A stretch of 55,944 bases of DNA from Planococcus sp. MER TA 32b (lineage in GTDB: Bacteria > Bacillota > Bacilli > Bacillales_A > Planococcaceae): positions 1-55,944 of the forward strand of contig JAMCAN010000005.1 in NCBI GenBank assembly GCA_023715185.1, written 5' to 3'. This document shows, one piece after another, positions 26,553 to 34,959 of the stretch. The notes beneath the pieces were generated by a model. That model ran no database searches, was not told where the DNA came from, and saw only the letters and a list, made by a program, of their open reading frames with translations. Both the position numbers and the translations under genes were made by a program. Every line of letters starts with the position of its first letter. Positions within the stretch are counted from its first letter, which is position 1.

Positions 26553-27535
26553 TAGATGTGATGAAAATGTTTAAAGCCAGGATGTATATGAAGAGAAATG
26601 AGCCGTTCCTTTACAGCTGGCATGCTTATGTCGGTTATGAATTGGATCTGTTTAAGGCATTTGAGCGTCCGATGGCAAAATCGGATGTCGCAGATGCTTA
26701 CGGATTGGATGAAGACCTGCTTGAACAATGGGTGGCGGTAGGCGTTTCAATCGGTCATCTTAAAGAGGCGGGGCGCGGTCGCCACAAACTCGCCAATTCA
26801 TGGAAATTGCCTAAACCGAAAGGAAACAATTCTTCCGGTGTTTTGCTGAAGGAGATGATGGAGCTTCATATTCCGACACTGCTGAATTATCCGGAAATGA
26901 TGCGCAGCAGCAACCGCCTTCATTTTGATGAAGAAAAGCACGCCGGCACAGTTGCGGAAACCAGCAGATTGCTCGAAGTGCTGGCAATGCCTAAAATGTC
27001 GAAGCGGATCCGTGAAAACAATGTCCGTTCTGTACTGGATATCGGCTGCGGGGAAGCGGGATATATCAAAAAATTGGCTGGCCGATTTTCTGGAACTCAA
27101 TTTACCGGAATCGAAATCAGTGAAGAAGTGACAGAGAAAGCACAGCAGCTGACAGCTGATGATGACAATATTGAAATTCAGAATGCGGATTTATGGGATT
27201 ATCATCCGGACCGGCCTTTTGATATGGTCATGATGAATAATGTCCTTCATTACATCGATCTTGAAAAAAGGGAAGCGCTGATTCATGAATTGGCTGATTG
27301 GGTCAGCCCTGGCGGCATCCTGTCCATGGTTACACCGATCGCGGGCAGCAGCGATGATCCCCCTTTTGCAAATGTCTTCAATAGCTTCTTTTCTTCCTTC
27401 GACAACCTGTACCGTCTTCCCACCCGGGAAGAATTGCGTGAATGGGGTCAAGCCGCCGGACTGGATATGCTCGGCATCCATACAGTGATCAAAGAGGGCG
27501 GCTGGTATATTGCGCAATACAGGAAACCTCAATAG
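26549..27535 (+). CDS. SAM-dependent methyltransferase
   Basis: A 328-residue class I methyltransferase. Residues about 1-90 look like the helical/winged-helix dimerisation region of O-methyltransferases, and the SAM motif I is VLDIGCGEAGYIKKL with the acidic loop GIEISEE. MVMMNNVLHYI and LADWVSPGGIL are typical post-motifs. The gene overlaps the monooxygenase by four bases and ends before a strong terminator, making a two-gene unit. Methylation of a hydroxyl made by the monooxygenase is the simplest inference. Confidence 0.82.
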   Translation: MIDVMKMFKARMYMKRNEPFLYSWHAYVGYELDLFKAFERPMAKSDVADAYGLDEDLLEQWVAVGVSIGHLKEAGRGRHKLANSWKLPKPKGNNSSGVLLKEMMELHIPTLLNYPEMMRSSNRLHFDEEKHAGTVAETSRLLEVLAMPKMSKRIRENNVRSVLDIGCGEAGYIKKLAGRFSGTQFTGIEISEEVTEKAQQLTADDDNIEIQNADLWDYHPDRPFDMVMMNNVLHYIDLEKREALIHELADWVSPGGILSMVTPIAGSSDDPPFANVFNSFFSSFDNLYRLPTREELREWGQAAGLDMLGIHTVIKEGGWYIAQYRKPQ

Positions 27536-27552
27536 AAATTACAGATGAATAC

Positions 27553-27585
27553 TAAAAAGCCCCTGAAAAATTCAGGGGCTTTTCG
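27553..27585 (+). terminator. Terminator of the monooxygenase-methyltransferase pair
   Basis: AAAAGCCCCTGAA and TTCAGGGGCTTTT form a perfect stem around three A. Confidence 0.9.
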
Positions 27586-27589
27586 TTTT

Positions 27590-27636
27590 CTTTGTTGAGA
27601 CTCCAGCGGTACAACTCTTCGCTTTCGCTTTTCTTA
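27590..27636. repeat. Family 1 repeat, short copy
   Basis: Starts CTTTGTTGAGACTCCAGCGG and ends CTTTCGCTTTTCTTA: the two ends of the 124-bp family 1 repeat with a different short middle. Its right end overlaps the stop codon of the DUF1128 gene on the minus strand. Confidence 0.55.
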
Positions 27637-27855
27637 TTTACGCAATGAGCCAAGTTCCTGGGCGATTGCCTGCATTTCGTTCGGTGTGATGTTATCACGC
27701 TTTTTAACCATTTCATATAAATCGCGCAAATCTTCATACTGTGAAGCATTGAAATGTTCAGCTTTCATCGCATCGACATTGACCATCCGCAATTTAGATT
27801 TTATTTCCTCGATCATGTAATTGACGTTTTCTGGAGACTGTTTCGATAAGTCCAT
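27634..27855 (-). CDS. DUF1128 family protein, YfkK-like
   Basis: A 73-residue helical protein matching the small DUF1128 (YfkK) family, recognisable by [19 protein letters not shown] and [18 protein letters not shown] at the C-terminus. No function is established that I know of. Two adjacent ATGs compete; the second (27855) has AGGA seven bases upstream. In B. subtilis yfkK lies near yfkH, and here a yfkH-like gene is about 2 kb away. The stop codon abuts a family 1 repeat. Confidence 0.82.
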   Translation of the reverse strand: MDLSKQSPENVNYMIEEIKSKLRMVNVDAMKAEHFNASQYEDLRDLYEMVKKRDNITPNEMQAIAQELGSLRK

Positions 27856-27913
27856 CATAAGTTCCTGCCTTTCGGTATGGTATGCCTTATCATTTCACTT
27901 ATCAAAAAAAATG

Positions 27914-29287
27914 TCAATTTCCTGAACGCGCAACTTCAGCTTTCTCAATCTTTTCTTCTTTCGCTTTTGCTACGATTCTCTTCGTTTCGTAGACGATCAC
28001 CCCGGACAGGCCAAGGAGACCGATTAAGTTAGGAACTGCCATCAAGCCGTTCATCACGTCTGAGAATGTCCAGACAACTGTAAGTGAAGCAGTTGCTCCA
28101 AGGAATACAGCCGCAACGAAAAGGACGCGGTAGACTACCAGCAATTTCGGATTCTTGAATAAGTACTGGAAACATTTCTCTCCGTAATAAGACCAGCCGA
28201 TAATTGTCGAAGAGGCGAAGAAGATCAGACCGAATGCGACAATGTAAGGGCCTACGCCGCCGAGGTACTGGCCGAATGCCGCACTGGTCAGTGGTGCGCC
28301 TTCGAGTCCTTCTTGCGTGTAGAGGCCAGACATGACGATTGTAATCCCTGTAATCGAACAGACGATCAATGTGTCAAACAGAACCTGCGTCATCGACACT
28401 AAAGCCTGGCGACCTGGCATATCCGTTTTGGCAGCCGCAGCAGCGATTGGCGCGGAACCAAGTCCGGCTTCGTTGGAGAATACACCGCGGGCGACACCGT
28501 AACGGATTGCGGCGCCGATAGCACCACCGGCAGCAGCTTCACCTGTAAACGCGGCACTGAAGATCGTGCCGATAGCGGCAGGGATCAAGTCGAAATTCAT
28601 GACCATGATAACTAATCCAGCAATAACATAGAATAAAACCATAAAAGGAACAAAAAATGCGGTAACTTTACCGATTGTTTTAATTCCGCCCAGAATAACC
28701 AATCCTGCGAATGCAGTAAGGATAAGTCCGGTAGCCCACGGAGTCAGGCCGAAAGTTTCATCAACAATTGAAGCCACAGAATTGGATTGTGTCATATTGC
28801 CGATTCCGAACGCCGCGATTGCGCCGAATACAGCGAACAGCACAGCAAGCCATTTCTGTTTCAGTCCATGTTCCAGGTAATACATCGGACCTCCGGCCAT
28901 CTGTCCTTTTGCATCGGTAACACGGTATTTGACAGCCAATATGGCTTCACCGTATTTAGTGGCCATCCCGAAGAATGCAGAAAGCCACATCCAGAAGATG
29001 GCTCCTGGCCCGCCGAGTACGACGGCCGTGGCGACCCCGACAATATTACCGGTGCCGACTGTTGCGGCCATGGCAGTGGAAAGGGCCTGGAAGTGTGAGA
29101 TATCCCCTTTGGAATCCTTATCGACATTTTTGGAGAAAGTTAATTTAAGTGCATAAGGCAATAAGCGAAGCTGAAGAAATCCAAGGCGTATTGTAAGGTA
29201 AATCCCTGTGCCGACAATTAGGATCAATAGGGGAACGCCCCAGACGTAACCACTGATTGTGCCCAATAACTCTTCAAATCTTTCCAT
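27914..29287 (-). CDS. Alanine/glycine:cation symporter (AGCS family)
   Basis: A 457-residue membrane protein with about ten to eleven helices, of the sodium:alanine symporter family. The signature region TAMAATVGTGNIVGVATAVV is clear, with GPGAIFWMWLSAFFGMATKY downstream. It imports alanine or glycine with Na+ or H+. AGGGGGA precedes the ATG. It is monocistronic, between DUF1128 and the divergent ytxH-like operon. Confidence 0.9.
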   Translation of the reverse strand: MERFEELLGTISGYVWGVPLLILIVGTGIYLTIRLGFLQLRLLPYALKLTFSKNVDKDSKGDISHFQALSTAMAATVGTGNIVGVATAVVLGGPGAIFWMWLSAFFGMATKYGEAILAVKYRVTDAKGQMAGGPMYYLEHGLKQKWLAVLFAVFGAIAAFGIGNMTQSNSVASIVDETFGLTPWATGLILTAFAGLVILGGIKTIGKVTAFFVPFMVLFYVIAGLVIMVMNFDLIPAAIGTIFSAAFTGEAAAGGAIGAAIRYGVARGVFSNEAGLGSAPIAAAAAKTDMPGRQALVSMTQVLFDTLIVCSITGITIVMSGLYTQEGLEGAPLTSAAFGQYLGGVGPYIVAFGLIFFASSTIIGWSYYGEKCFQYLFKNPKLLVVYRVLFVAAVFLGATASLTVVWTFSDVMNGLMAVPNLIGLLGLSGVIVYETKRIVAKAKEEKIEKAEVARSGN

Positions 29288-29409
29288 CTAATTTCCCCCT
29301 AAGTTATGTAATTCTGTTTTCCTGAAATAATTTTGCACCTCCCGTTGATTTAATATTCCGAAAGTTCTTGCCGATAGTCAAGGGTTTTTTAAAATTTAAA
29401 TACGGAGAA

Positions 29410-29435
29410 GTTTAAATATAGGAAGATTAGGGAAA
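29410..29435 (+). promoter_or_regulatory. SigB-type promoter of the ytxH-yihY operon
   Basis: GTTTAA (29410-29415), 14 bases, GGGAAA (29430-29435), which fits the general-stress sigma-B consensus of Bacillus (GTTTAA, 12-15 bases, GGGTAT or GGGAAA). It lies about 50 bases before the YtxH-like gene. YtxH-family and yfkH-region genes are known members of the SigB regulon in B. subtilis (from memory). Confidence 0.65.
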
Positions 29436-29483
29436 AATTCAAAAGACACGTTAGAACAAACTATTCTTTGGGAGGAATTCAGA

Positions 29484-29945
29484 ATGAGCCAAAACAAATT
29501 GATGACAGGATTATTAGTAGGAGCGGCAGTGGGTGTAATCATTTCCCTGTTTGACCGCAATACCCGCGATGATGTAATGCAGAAATCGAAGAAGGTTTCT
29601 GAAAACGCGAAATACTATGCGAGCAATAAAGATGAGTTGAAATCTGCGGTTCAGCAGCAGGCAAACAAATTCCAGAATCTTTACGAGCGCGTTTCCGAAG
29701 ACGCTTCTTATGTAGGCGGGAAAGTCAATGAGCTGAAAGAATTGACTCCTCAAGTGAAAGAGATGGCGATGGATACGAAAGAGGCGTTCGTTGATACGAA
29801 AGAAGCGGTTGTTGAATCGACAGAAGATGTCAAATCAGCGCTAAAAGAAGATAACCCTTCCGCTTCATCATCATTGACTGAAAACAGCGGCGGCTCATCA
29901 GACAATAATTCAAACCGCGACGCGGAATATGGGAAAAAGCAATAA
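29484..29945 (+). CDS. YtxH domain-containing general stress protein
   Basis: A 153-residue protein with an N-terminal glycine-rich hydrophobic helix (MTGLLVGAAVGVIISLFDRN), a long helical Lys/Glu-rich middle with DTKEAFVDTKEAVVESTEDV repeats, and a Ser/Asn-rich tail. This is the YtxH pattern: a membrane-anchored coiled protein, often stress-induced. TTGGGAGGAATT precedes the ATG. Its end overlaps the next gene by 17 bases. The function of the family is unknown. Confidence 0.8.
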   Translation: MSQNKLMTGLLVGAAVGVIISLFDRNTRDDVMQKSKKVSENAKYYASNKDELKSAVQQQANKFQNLYERVSEDASYVGGKVNELKELTPQVKEMAMDTKEAFVDTKEAVVESTEDVKSALKEDNPSASSSLTENSGGSSDNNSNRDAEYGKKQ

Positions 29946-30873
29946 TTCCCTGAAAAAATCCGGTGAAACAGAATCGGATCTTCCAAAGGGAAATCTGCAG
30001 GCGCAGGGACCCGATTATGATGTAACACGCATTTCCGGGTTTATAAAAGAATTATGGAAAAGAATCAATGATGTGGATGTCACAGGACTTGGAGCGCAAT
30101 TAGCGTTCTTTTTCCTGTTGTCTATTTTTCCTTTGCTTATTTTTCTGATTACTTTGCTGCCTTATCTGAACATCGCTGAAGATCAAATCTATCAATTTAT
30201 GGCCAATGTGGTGCCTGGGGAAATCTACCTTCTTATTGAAGAAACATTGAACGAGATATTGACTCAGGAAAATCGAAGCCTGCTTTCATTCGGTCTTATT
30301 GCCACCATCTGGTCCGCCAGCCTTGGCATGAACGCACTTATAAAATCACTGAACCGATCCTATGGTGTAGAAGAAAATCGGCCGATCCTGATTGCGAGAG
30401 GCATGTCCATTATCACTACTGTGTTAATGATTTTCATTTTGCTCATCGCATTGGTATTGCCGATTTTCGGCCGCCAGATAGGCATTTTCATCTTTTCGTT
30501 TTTCGGCCTGGAAGAAGGCTTTCTGGAAACATGGAATACTTTGCGCTTCACGATTCCGCCGTTGATCATATTTGTGGTAGCTGCGGTAATCTACTGGGCG
30601 GCGCCAAACGTCAAACTGGATTTTAAATCCGTGCTGGCCGGAGCGGCTTTCACGTCGATCGGCTGGTTGGCGGTATCTTTCGGGTTTTCAGTATATATTA
30701 ATAACTTTGCGAATTATTCGGCGACCTATGGAGGAATTGGCGGTGTAATCATGCTCATGCTGTGGTTATACGTATCGGCAATTCTCTTGATGGTGGGCGG
30801 GCAGGTGAATGCGGTCATGCAATCACGCCGCGATATCATAAAGCGCCATAATAAAAACGCCGGACAAACTTGA
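29929..30873 (+). CDS. YihY/BrkB-family inner membrane protein
   Basis: A 314-residue membrane protein with about six helices matching the YihY (formerly 'ribonuclease BN') family: GLGAQLAFFFLLSIFPLLIF, the GLIATIWSASLGMNALIKSLN segment, and YGGIGGVIMLMLWLYVSAIL near the end. It resembles B. subtilis YfkH. The family does not carry the RNase activity once ascribed to it; its transport function is unproven. It overlaps the ytxH-like gene, probably coupled and under the same SigB promoter. The stop lies in a long terminator stem. Confidence 0.87.
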   Translation: MGKSNNSLKKSGETESDLPKGNLQAQGPDYDVTRISGFIKELWKRINDVDVTGLGAQLAFFFLLSIFPLLIFLITLLPYLNIAEDQIYQFMANVVPGEIYLLIEETLNEILTQENRSLLSFGLIATIWSASLGMNALIKSLNRSYGVEENRPILIARGMSIITTVLMIFILLIALVLPIFGRQIGIFIFSFFGLEEGFLETWNTLRFTIPPLIIFVVAAVIYWAAPNVKLDFKSVLAGAAFTSIGWLAVSFGFSVYINNFANYSATYGGIGGVIMLMLWLYVSAILLMVGGQVNAVMQSRRDIIKRHNKNAGQT

Positions 30874-30898
30874 TCGACAAGTTTGTCCGGCGTTTTTG
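30853..30898. terminator. Strong bidirectional terminator
   Basis: AACGCCGGACAAACTTG pairs with CAAGTTTGTCCGGCGTT, with five A before and five T after. It serves the yihY-like gene and the convergent SE1561-like gene. Confidence 0.92.
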
Positions 30899-30906
30899 CC
30901 TATATA

Positions 30907-31101
30907 TCAGTTTTCATCGGAAGGACGGTTTTTGAACTGCTGCATCTTGCCGTCCAGTTCATCGACCATCGCAATCAGGCGGTCAATATCTTCGAGCTCA
31001 GCGGTTTCCGGTTCGATCGAATCGAGAACTTCCAGGAACATACTTAAGCGCTGCTTCATATAACTCACTTGTTTTTCTTTATCAATAATGGATTTGCCCA
31101 C
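30907..31101 (-). CDS. SE1561-family small protein
   Basis: A 64-residue helical protein, GKSIIDKEKQVSYMKQRLSM then FLEVLDSIEPETAELEDIDR, which I recall as the SE1561 family of small Firmicutes proteins of unknown function. The GTG at 31101 is preferred, with GAGGTG six bases upstream; the ATG seven codons earlier overlaps that site. It is monocistronic and shares the terminator at 30853-30898. Confidence 0.6.
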   Translation of the reverse strand: MGKSIIDKEKQVSYMKQRLSMFLEVLDSIEPETAELEDIDRLIAMVDELDGKMQQFKNRPSDEN

Positions 31102-31257
31102 TCGGTACACCTCATTTCGCATTCTATCGTAGCTGATTTACTGCTGGATTTCAATTAAACATAGGTAAAAAGAGAGAATTTAATAATTTTTCTATTTTGA
31201 ATATTTACTTAATTGAAATTCTGTGTTAATGTATGGTTAATCAATAGAGAGGAGGCC

Positions 31258-31378
31258 ATGATGAATAGTCGAAACCATTCAATAACCTACAAGTAAAAGG
31301 AGGGGGTTCGAACATTTCACCGGCACAAGCCGAAAAAATGGTCTTATGAGAAAAAAAGAATATGAAAACGAAACATAA
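31258..31378 (+). other. Orphan small-ORF locus between SE1561-like gene and osmC
   Basis: GAGAGGAGGCC leads to ATG 31258, a 12-codon ORF (MMNSRNHSITYK). Right after its TAA comes a near-perfect ribosome site, AAGGAGGGGG (31297-31306), but no ATG, GTG or TTG at normal distance. An ATT (31314) would open ISPAQAEKMVL ending TGA, which overlaps ATG 31346 of MRKKEYENET. Read through the TAA, the first frame continues as a basic peptide (KEGVRTFHRHKPKKWSYEKK). A terminator ends the region. It may be a small RNA with peptides or a decayed small gene. Confidence 0.35.
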
Positions 31379-31425
31379 AAGCTCAGCCGCGATCTGATAT
31401 TCAGATACGGACTGAGCTTTTATTG
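31377..31425. terminator. Bidirectional terminator
   Basis: AAAAGCTCAG(CCG) at 31377-31389 pairs with (CGGA)CTGAGCTTTT at 31408-31421. It serves the small-ORF locus and the convergent osmC-like gene. Confidence 0.8.
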
Positions 31426-31427
31426 GT

Positions 31428-31808
31428 TTATACGAGTTCGTAAGTTTCTACTACTTCTATCGAATTTTCCACAGAACGGACCATCGAGCAATTTTTTCTT
31501 GTCAATTCCATCACACGGGGCATCTTCGATTCATCGATATCGCCTTTAATCAGGAAATGCAGATGTACTTTAGAAACGCGTCCCGCTTCTTCATCGATGC
31601 GTATAATTTCTTTTACTTCCGCCTGTATATCTTCCGCCGGCATCCGCTGTTTTTCCAGCACTTTTCTTATAATTCCAGCGCTGCAGACCGCGAGAGAAGC
31701 TGCCAGCAACTGGTATGGGCGGAAACCATATTCCTCATTTGTTGATACGGCCAGTTCGCCGAAAGGCAAATCACCCGAAAAACCATTTTCAGTCATTGAA
31801 AATTTCAT
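31428..31808 (-). CDS. OsmC-family protein
   Basis: A 126-residue OsmC/Ohr-superfamily protein. The two conserved cysteines lie in AASLAVCSAGI and RKNCSMVRSV, the arrangement of thiol peroxidases that reduce organic hydroperoxides; many members of this subgroup (YhfA type) are uncharacterised. ATG 31808 follows AAGGAGGAG; the longer in-frame start lacks a site. It stands divergent from an MFS gene. Confidence 0.83.
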   Translation of the reverse strand: MKFSMTENGFSGDLPFGELAVSTNEEYGFRPYQLLAASLAVCSAGIIRKVLEKQRMPAEDIQAEVKEIIRIDEEAGRVSKVHLHFLIKGDIDESKMPRVMELTRKNCSMVRSVENSIEVVETYELV

Positions 31809-31888
31809 CTTCCATCTCCTCCTTATGATAAAATTGTATCTGAATTCCATTCAAATACAAAAGAAGGTGCTTACTGGAAGGAGCCATC

Positions 31889-33070
31889 ATGAAAAATTAC
31901 TTGAGAAGTGACAATGGACGTTTCTGGATCCTTGTTGCTATAGTATCAATTTCCGGATTTTCGCAGGGCATGCTGCTGCCGTTAATCGCGGTTATTTTTG
32001 AGCAGGACGGGGTATCCTCTGCTTTGAACGGATTGAGCGCCACCGGTTTATACATAGGTACATTAATAATCGCACCCTTTATGGAGCCGCAATTACGGCG
32101 TTTCGGTTTTAAGCCGATCATCATCATAGGCGGGGGACTGGTCATCTTGTCCCTGCTGTTGTTTCCATTATGGAAGTCGGTTCTGTTCTGGTTTTTTCTC
32201 CGGATCCTGATTGGAGTCGGAGACCAGGCGCTTCATTTTTCGACCCAGACCTGGATCACCAGCACATCCGCCCAGAATCGAATGGGCAGAAACATCGCCA
32301 TATATGGCATGTCTTTCAGCATAGGATTTGGAGCAGGACCGTTATTTGTTCCCCTTGTTAATATCTTTGAAGCTTTGCCGTTCATTATATCCGGACTTTT
32401 ATGCCTTTCAGCATGGGTACTGGTTTTCTTCCTGAAGAATGATTTTCCGGAAACAACCACCAGTGCTATGACGGCCAGCGGAACTTTAAGCCGTTTTAAA
32501 GCAGCCATTATCATCGGCTGGTTCGCCTTTTTACCGCCGCTTGGCTACGGATTCCTGGAAGCGTCCTTAAATGCCATCTATCCTGTATACGCTTTGAGGC
32601 AGTCGATTGATGTTTCCATGGTTTCCTATATGCTCGCCGCGTTTTCGCTTGGTGCCATTGCGACTCAGCTGCCGCTTGGTGAATTGAGTGACCGGATCGG
32701 CAGGCGAAAAGTTTTGCTGCTTGCCCTGTTCGGGGGAGCCGTGGCTTTTGGGACCGCCAGCTTTTTCGAATCGAACGCTTGGGTGACCTTGGCATTCTTC
32801 ATCGTTGCCGGGATGTTCGTTGGATCGACCTTCTCACTGGGGATTTCCTATATGGCAGATCTTATGCCGAGGGAATTGCTGCCGACGGGCAACCTGTTGT
32901 GCGGCATTGCATTCAGTATCGGCAGCCTCGCCGGCCCTGCCCTTGGCGGATTGTTCATTGAAGTTACAGATGAGCTGAGTTTCCTGTTGCTGATCGCTTT
33001 GATACTTCTCATCATTTTCACTATCATCGCTTTTCGCGGCAATAAAATCAGCAAACCTGCTATGGAATAA
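31889..33070 (+). CDS. MFS transporter
   Basis: A 393-residue major facilitator protein with 12 predicted helices. The cytoplasmic loop motif is partly conserved as GELSDRIGRRKVLL between helices 8 and 9, and FSQGMLLPLIAVIF marks helix 1. AAGGAGCC precedes the ATG. From size and motif it is a drug/sugar-type exporter; the substrate is unknown. It is followed by almost 500 bases of repeat DNA. Confidence 0.82.
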   Translation: MKNYLRSDNGRFWILVAIVSISGFSQGMLLPLIAVIFEQDGVSSALNGLSATGLYIGTLIIAPFMEPQLRRFGFKPIIIIGGGLVILSLLLFPLWKSVLFWFFLRILIGVGDQALHFSTQTWITSTSAQNRMGRNIAIYGMSFSIGFGAGPLFVPLVNIFEALPFIISGLLCLSAWVLVFFLKNDFPETTTSAMTASGTLSRFKAAIIIGWFAFLPPLGYGFLEASLNAIYPVYALRQSIDVSMVSYMLAAFSLGAIATQLPLGELSDRIGRRKVLLLALFGGAVAFGTASFFESNAWVTLAFFIVAGMFVGSTFSLGISYMADLMPRELLPTGNLLCGIAFSIGSLAGPALGGLFIEVTDELSFLLLIALILLIIFTIIAFRGNKISKPAME

Positions 33071-33093
33071 GGCTTTAATTACGAAAAAAGAAG

Positions 33094-33515
33094 TAAAGGT
33101 AAGTAATCGATATTACGCAACACAGCTTCGCTTACCAAAAACCGTGCTCCTGCATCGCTGCGCTAGCTTCGTCGCAAAGAGCCGGCCTCACTACCTTCGG
33201 CCAACTCTTGGCTCGCACTGAGCTAACTCGGTCTCGTTCCACTTCGCCCGAGTGGATCTTGCACTTCGTCGGCATTCGCCTGCTCACCTGGGAGTCTCGC
33301 TGTTTTGCTCCATATCTTAGAAACGCTTTCTATAAAGAAAAAATTTAAGAAATGGGTTCGTTGAAAAAGCAGTTACTCAGTTTCCCCACAGATTCAAAAT
33401 GTAGCAGCAGGCAGCTCCCTGCGGAACGCATCCGCCTGTCTCTGCATCGCTGCGCTAGCTTCGAGACATTAAAAGATATGCAGCAAAATGATTGAAGCAG
33501 ATGATGTTTCTCGAC
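33094..33515 (+). repeat. Family 2 composite repeat, longest copy
   Basis: A gene-free block that fills most of 33071-33553. It begins AATCGATATTACGCAACACA with AGCTTCGCTT, contains TGCATCGCTGCGCTAGCTTC twice (33151 and 33443), then CTGGGAGTCTCGCTG, TTTTGCTCCATATCT, TTTCTATAAAG, GCGGAACGCATCCGCCTG and AAATGATTGAAGCAGATG, and ends near TTTCTCGAC. The same order occurs inverted at 6397-6615, and its left third at 21481-21600. It has no transposase ORF. It may be a MITE-like element or a decayed insertion sequence. Confidence 0.7.
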
Positions 33516-33516
33516 A

Positions 33517-33553
33517 TAAAAAGACCTTCGGAGAAAATCCGAAGGTCTTTTTC
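33517..33553 (-). terminator. Terminator of the second rlmCD-like gene
   Basis: AAAAAGACCTTCGGA, loop GAAAA, TCCGAAGGTCTTTTT: a perfect stem with A- and T-runs just after the minus-strand gene. Confidence 0.92.
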
Positions 33554-34918
33554 CTATTTCAATACAAGTTTCGTCACTGATTCAACCTGAGCCGTCTGTG
33601 GGAACATATCGACAGGCTGGATATATTCGATGCGGTAAATTTTTGTCAATTGCTGCAGGTCTTTCGCCAGTGTGGACGGATTGCATGACGTATAGACGAA
33701 ACGTTTCGGCTTCACCTTCAGAATCGTTTTCAACAGGGAGTCAGCCAGGCCGGTGCGCGGGGGATCTACCGTCAGTACATCAGGAACAAAATTTTCATTG
33801 CTCCAGACATCGAGCCACTTTTCCGCGGTCCCGGTAACGTATTTCGCTTTGACGCCTTGCCGTTTGGCATTCGCTTTCGCATCCACAACGCTGTCATGGA
33901 TAGTGTCCATACCACGAAGTTCACCAGCGCCGTCGGCAAGCCATAAACCGATGGTCCCGACGCCGCAATATGCATCGACGACTTTTTCCGTGCCGCTCAA
34001 CTCTGCAGCGCGTTTGATTTCATCATACAGTTTGACGGTCTGCTTCGGATTCAGCTGGAAAAAGGCGCGGGCAGAAAGATCGAATGCAAGCTCGCCCAGT
34101 TTTTCGTGGATGGTATCTTTGCCGTATAAAGTAACCGTTTCTTCTCCGAAAATAAGCGAAGTTTTTTCAGGATTGATGTTCTGGACGATTGAAACAAGAT
34201 TTACATCAAGAGCTTTCAGTTTTTCAAGCAATAATTCCTTTTTAGGAATTTTAGAGCGTGTTGTCACCAGCACTAATTGGATTTCGCCGGTTTCAATGCC
34301 GGTGCGGACGACGATTGTCCGGATGACGCCTTGCATCGTTTTGCCATCATAAATCGGAATCCGCAATTCTTCGAGCACCCGTTTCACCGAATTGGTGATG
34401 ACAGTGGTATCCGGATGCTGCACGATGCATTGTTCGATATCGAGCAATTGATGTGAACCTTCCGCAAACAGGCCTGCGATGACTTTTGAGCCTTTCAGGC
34501 GTGTCTGGAACTGGCTTTTATTGCGGTAATGCCATGGATCTTCCATGCCGATCGTTTTTTCAACTTTGATATCGACGCCTTTTAGATAGCGTTCAAGCGC
34601 CTGGACGACAAGGTCGCGTTTTTCAGCCAATTGCTGTTCATATGTCAAATGCTGCAGCTGGCAGCCTCCGCATGCTTCGTATACGGGGCAGGGTGGAGTC
34701 TGGCGGTGGGGAGAAGGTTTCCGCATTTTTACGATACGGGCTTCAGCGAAATTTCGTTTGATTGTTGTAATCTGCGCGGTGATTTCTTCACCCGGCAATG
34801 CACCCGGGACAAAAACGACATTGCGTTTAAAAAAACCGATCCCTTCGCCATTTATGCCAAGCCTTTTGATCGTCAACGGAAATTTCTGTCCGGTCTCCAT
34901 TATTGGTTTATCATTCAT
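33554..34918 (-). CDS. RNA (uracil-5-)-methyltransferase, second RlmCD/TrmA paralogue
   Basis: A 454-residue paralogue of the enzyme at 5003-6367: N-terminal TRAM-like domain, cysteine cluster in [19 protein letters not shown] motif [23 protein letters not shown], and catalytic [13 protein letters not shown]. Firmicutes often carry two such genes (yefA and yfjO in B. subtilis); the target of the second is less certain. ATG 34918 follows AGAAGGA; an in-frame GTG nine bases earlier is too close to that site. Confidence 0.87.
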   Translation of the reverse strand: MNDKPIMETGQKFPLTIKRLGINGEGIGFFKRNVVFVPGALPGEEITAQITTIKRNFAEARIVKMRKPSPHRQTPPCPVYEACGGCQLQHLTYEQQLAEKRDLVVQALERYLKGVDIKVEKTIGMEDPWHYRNKSQFQTRLKGSKVIAGLFAEGSHQLLDIEQCIVQHPDTTVITNSVKRVLEELRIPIYDGKTMQGVIRTIVVRTGIETGEIQLVLVTTRSKIPKKELLLEKLKALDVNLVSIVQNINPEKTSLIFGEETVTLYGKDTIHEKLGELAFDLSARAFFQLNPKQTVKLYDEIKRAAELSGTEKVVDAYCGVGTIGLWLADGAGELRGMDTIHDSVVDAKANAKRQGVKAKYVTGTAEKWLDVWSNENFVPDVLTVDPPRTGLADSLLKTILKVKPKRFVYTSCNPSTLAKDLQQLTKIYRIEYIQPVDMFPQTAQVESVTKLVLK

Positions 34919-34959
34919 AGTGCACACGTCCTTCTTTTGATCATCCCTACATTATAGCC

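Noticed and set aside
30360..30569. Gene antisense to the yihY-like gene
   Set aside because: No ribosome site or family resemblance, and the opposite strand encodes clear membrane helices of YihY.
33100..33515. Possible CRISPR array because of repeated 20-mers
   Set aside because: The repeated units are not evenly spaced and there are no similar-length spacers or cas genes; they are parts of a dispersed repeat.
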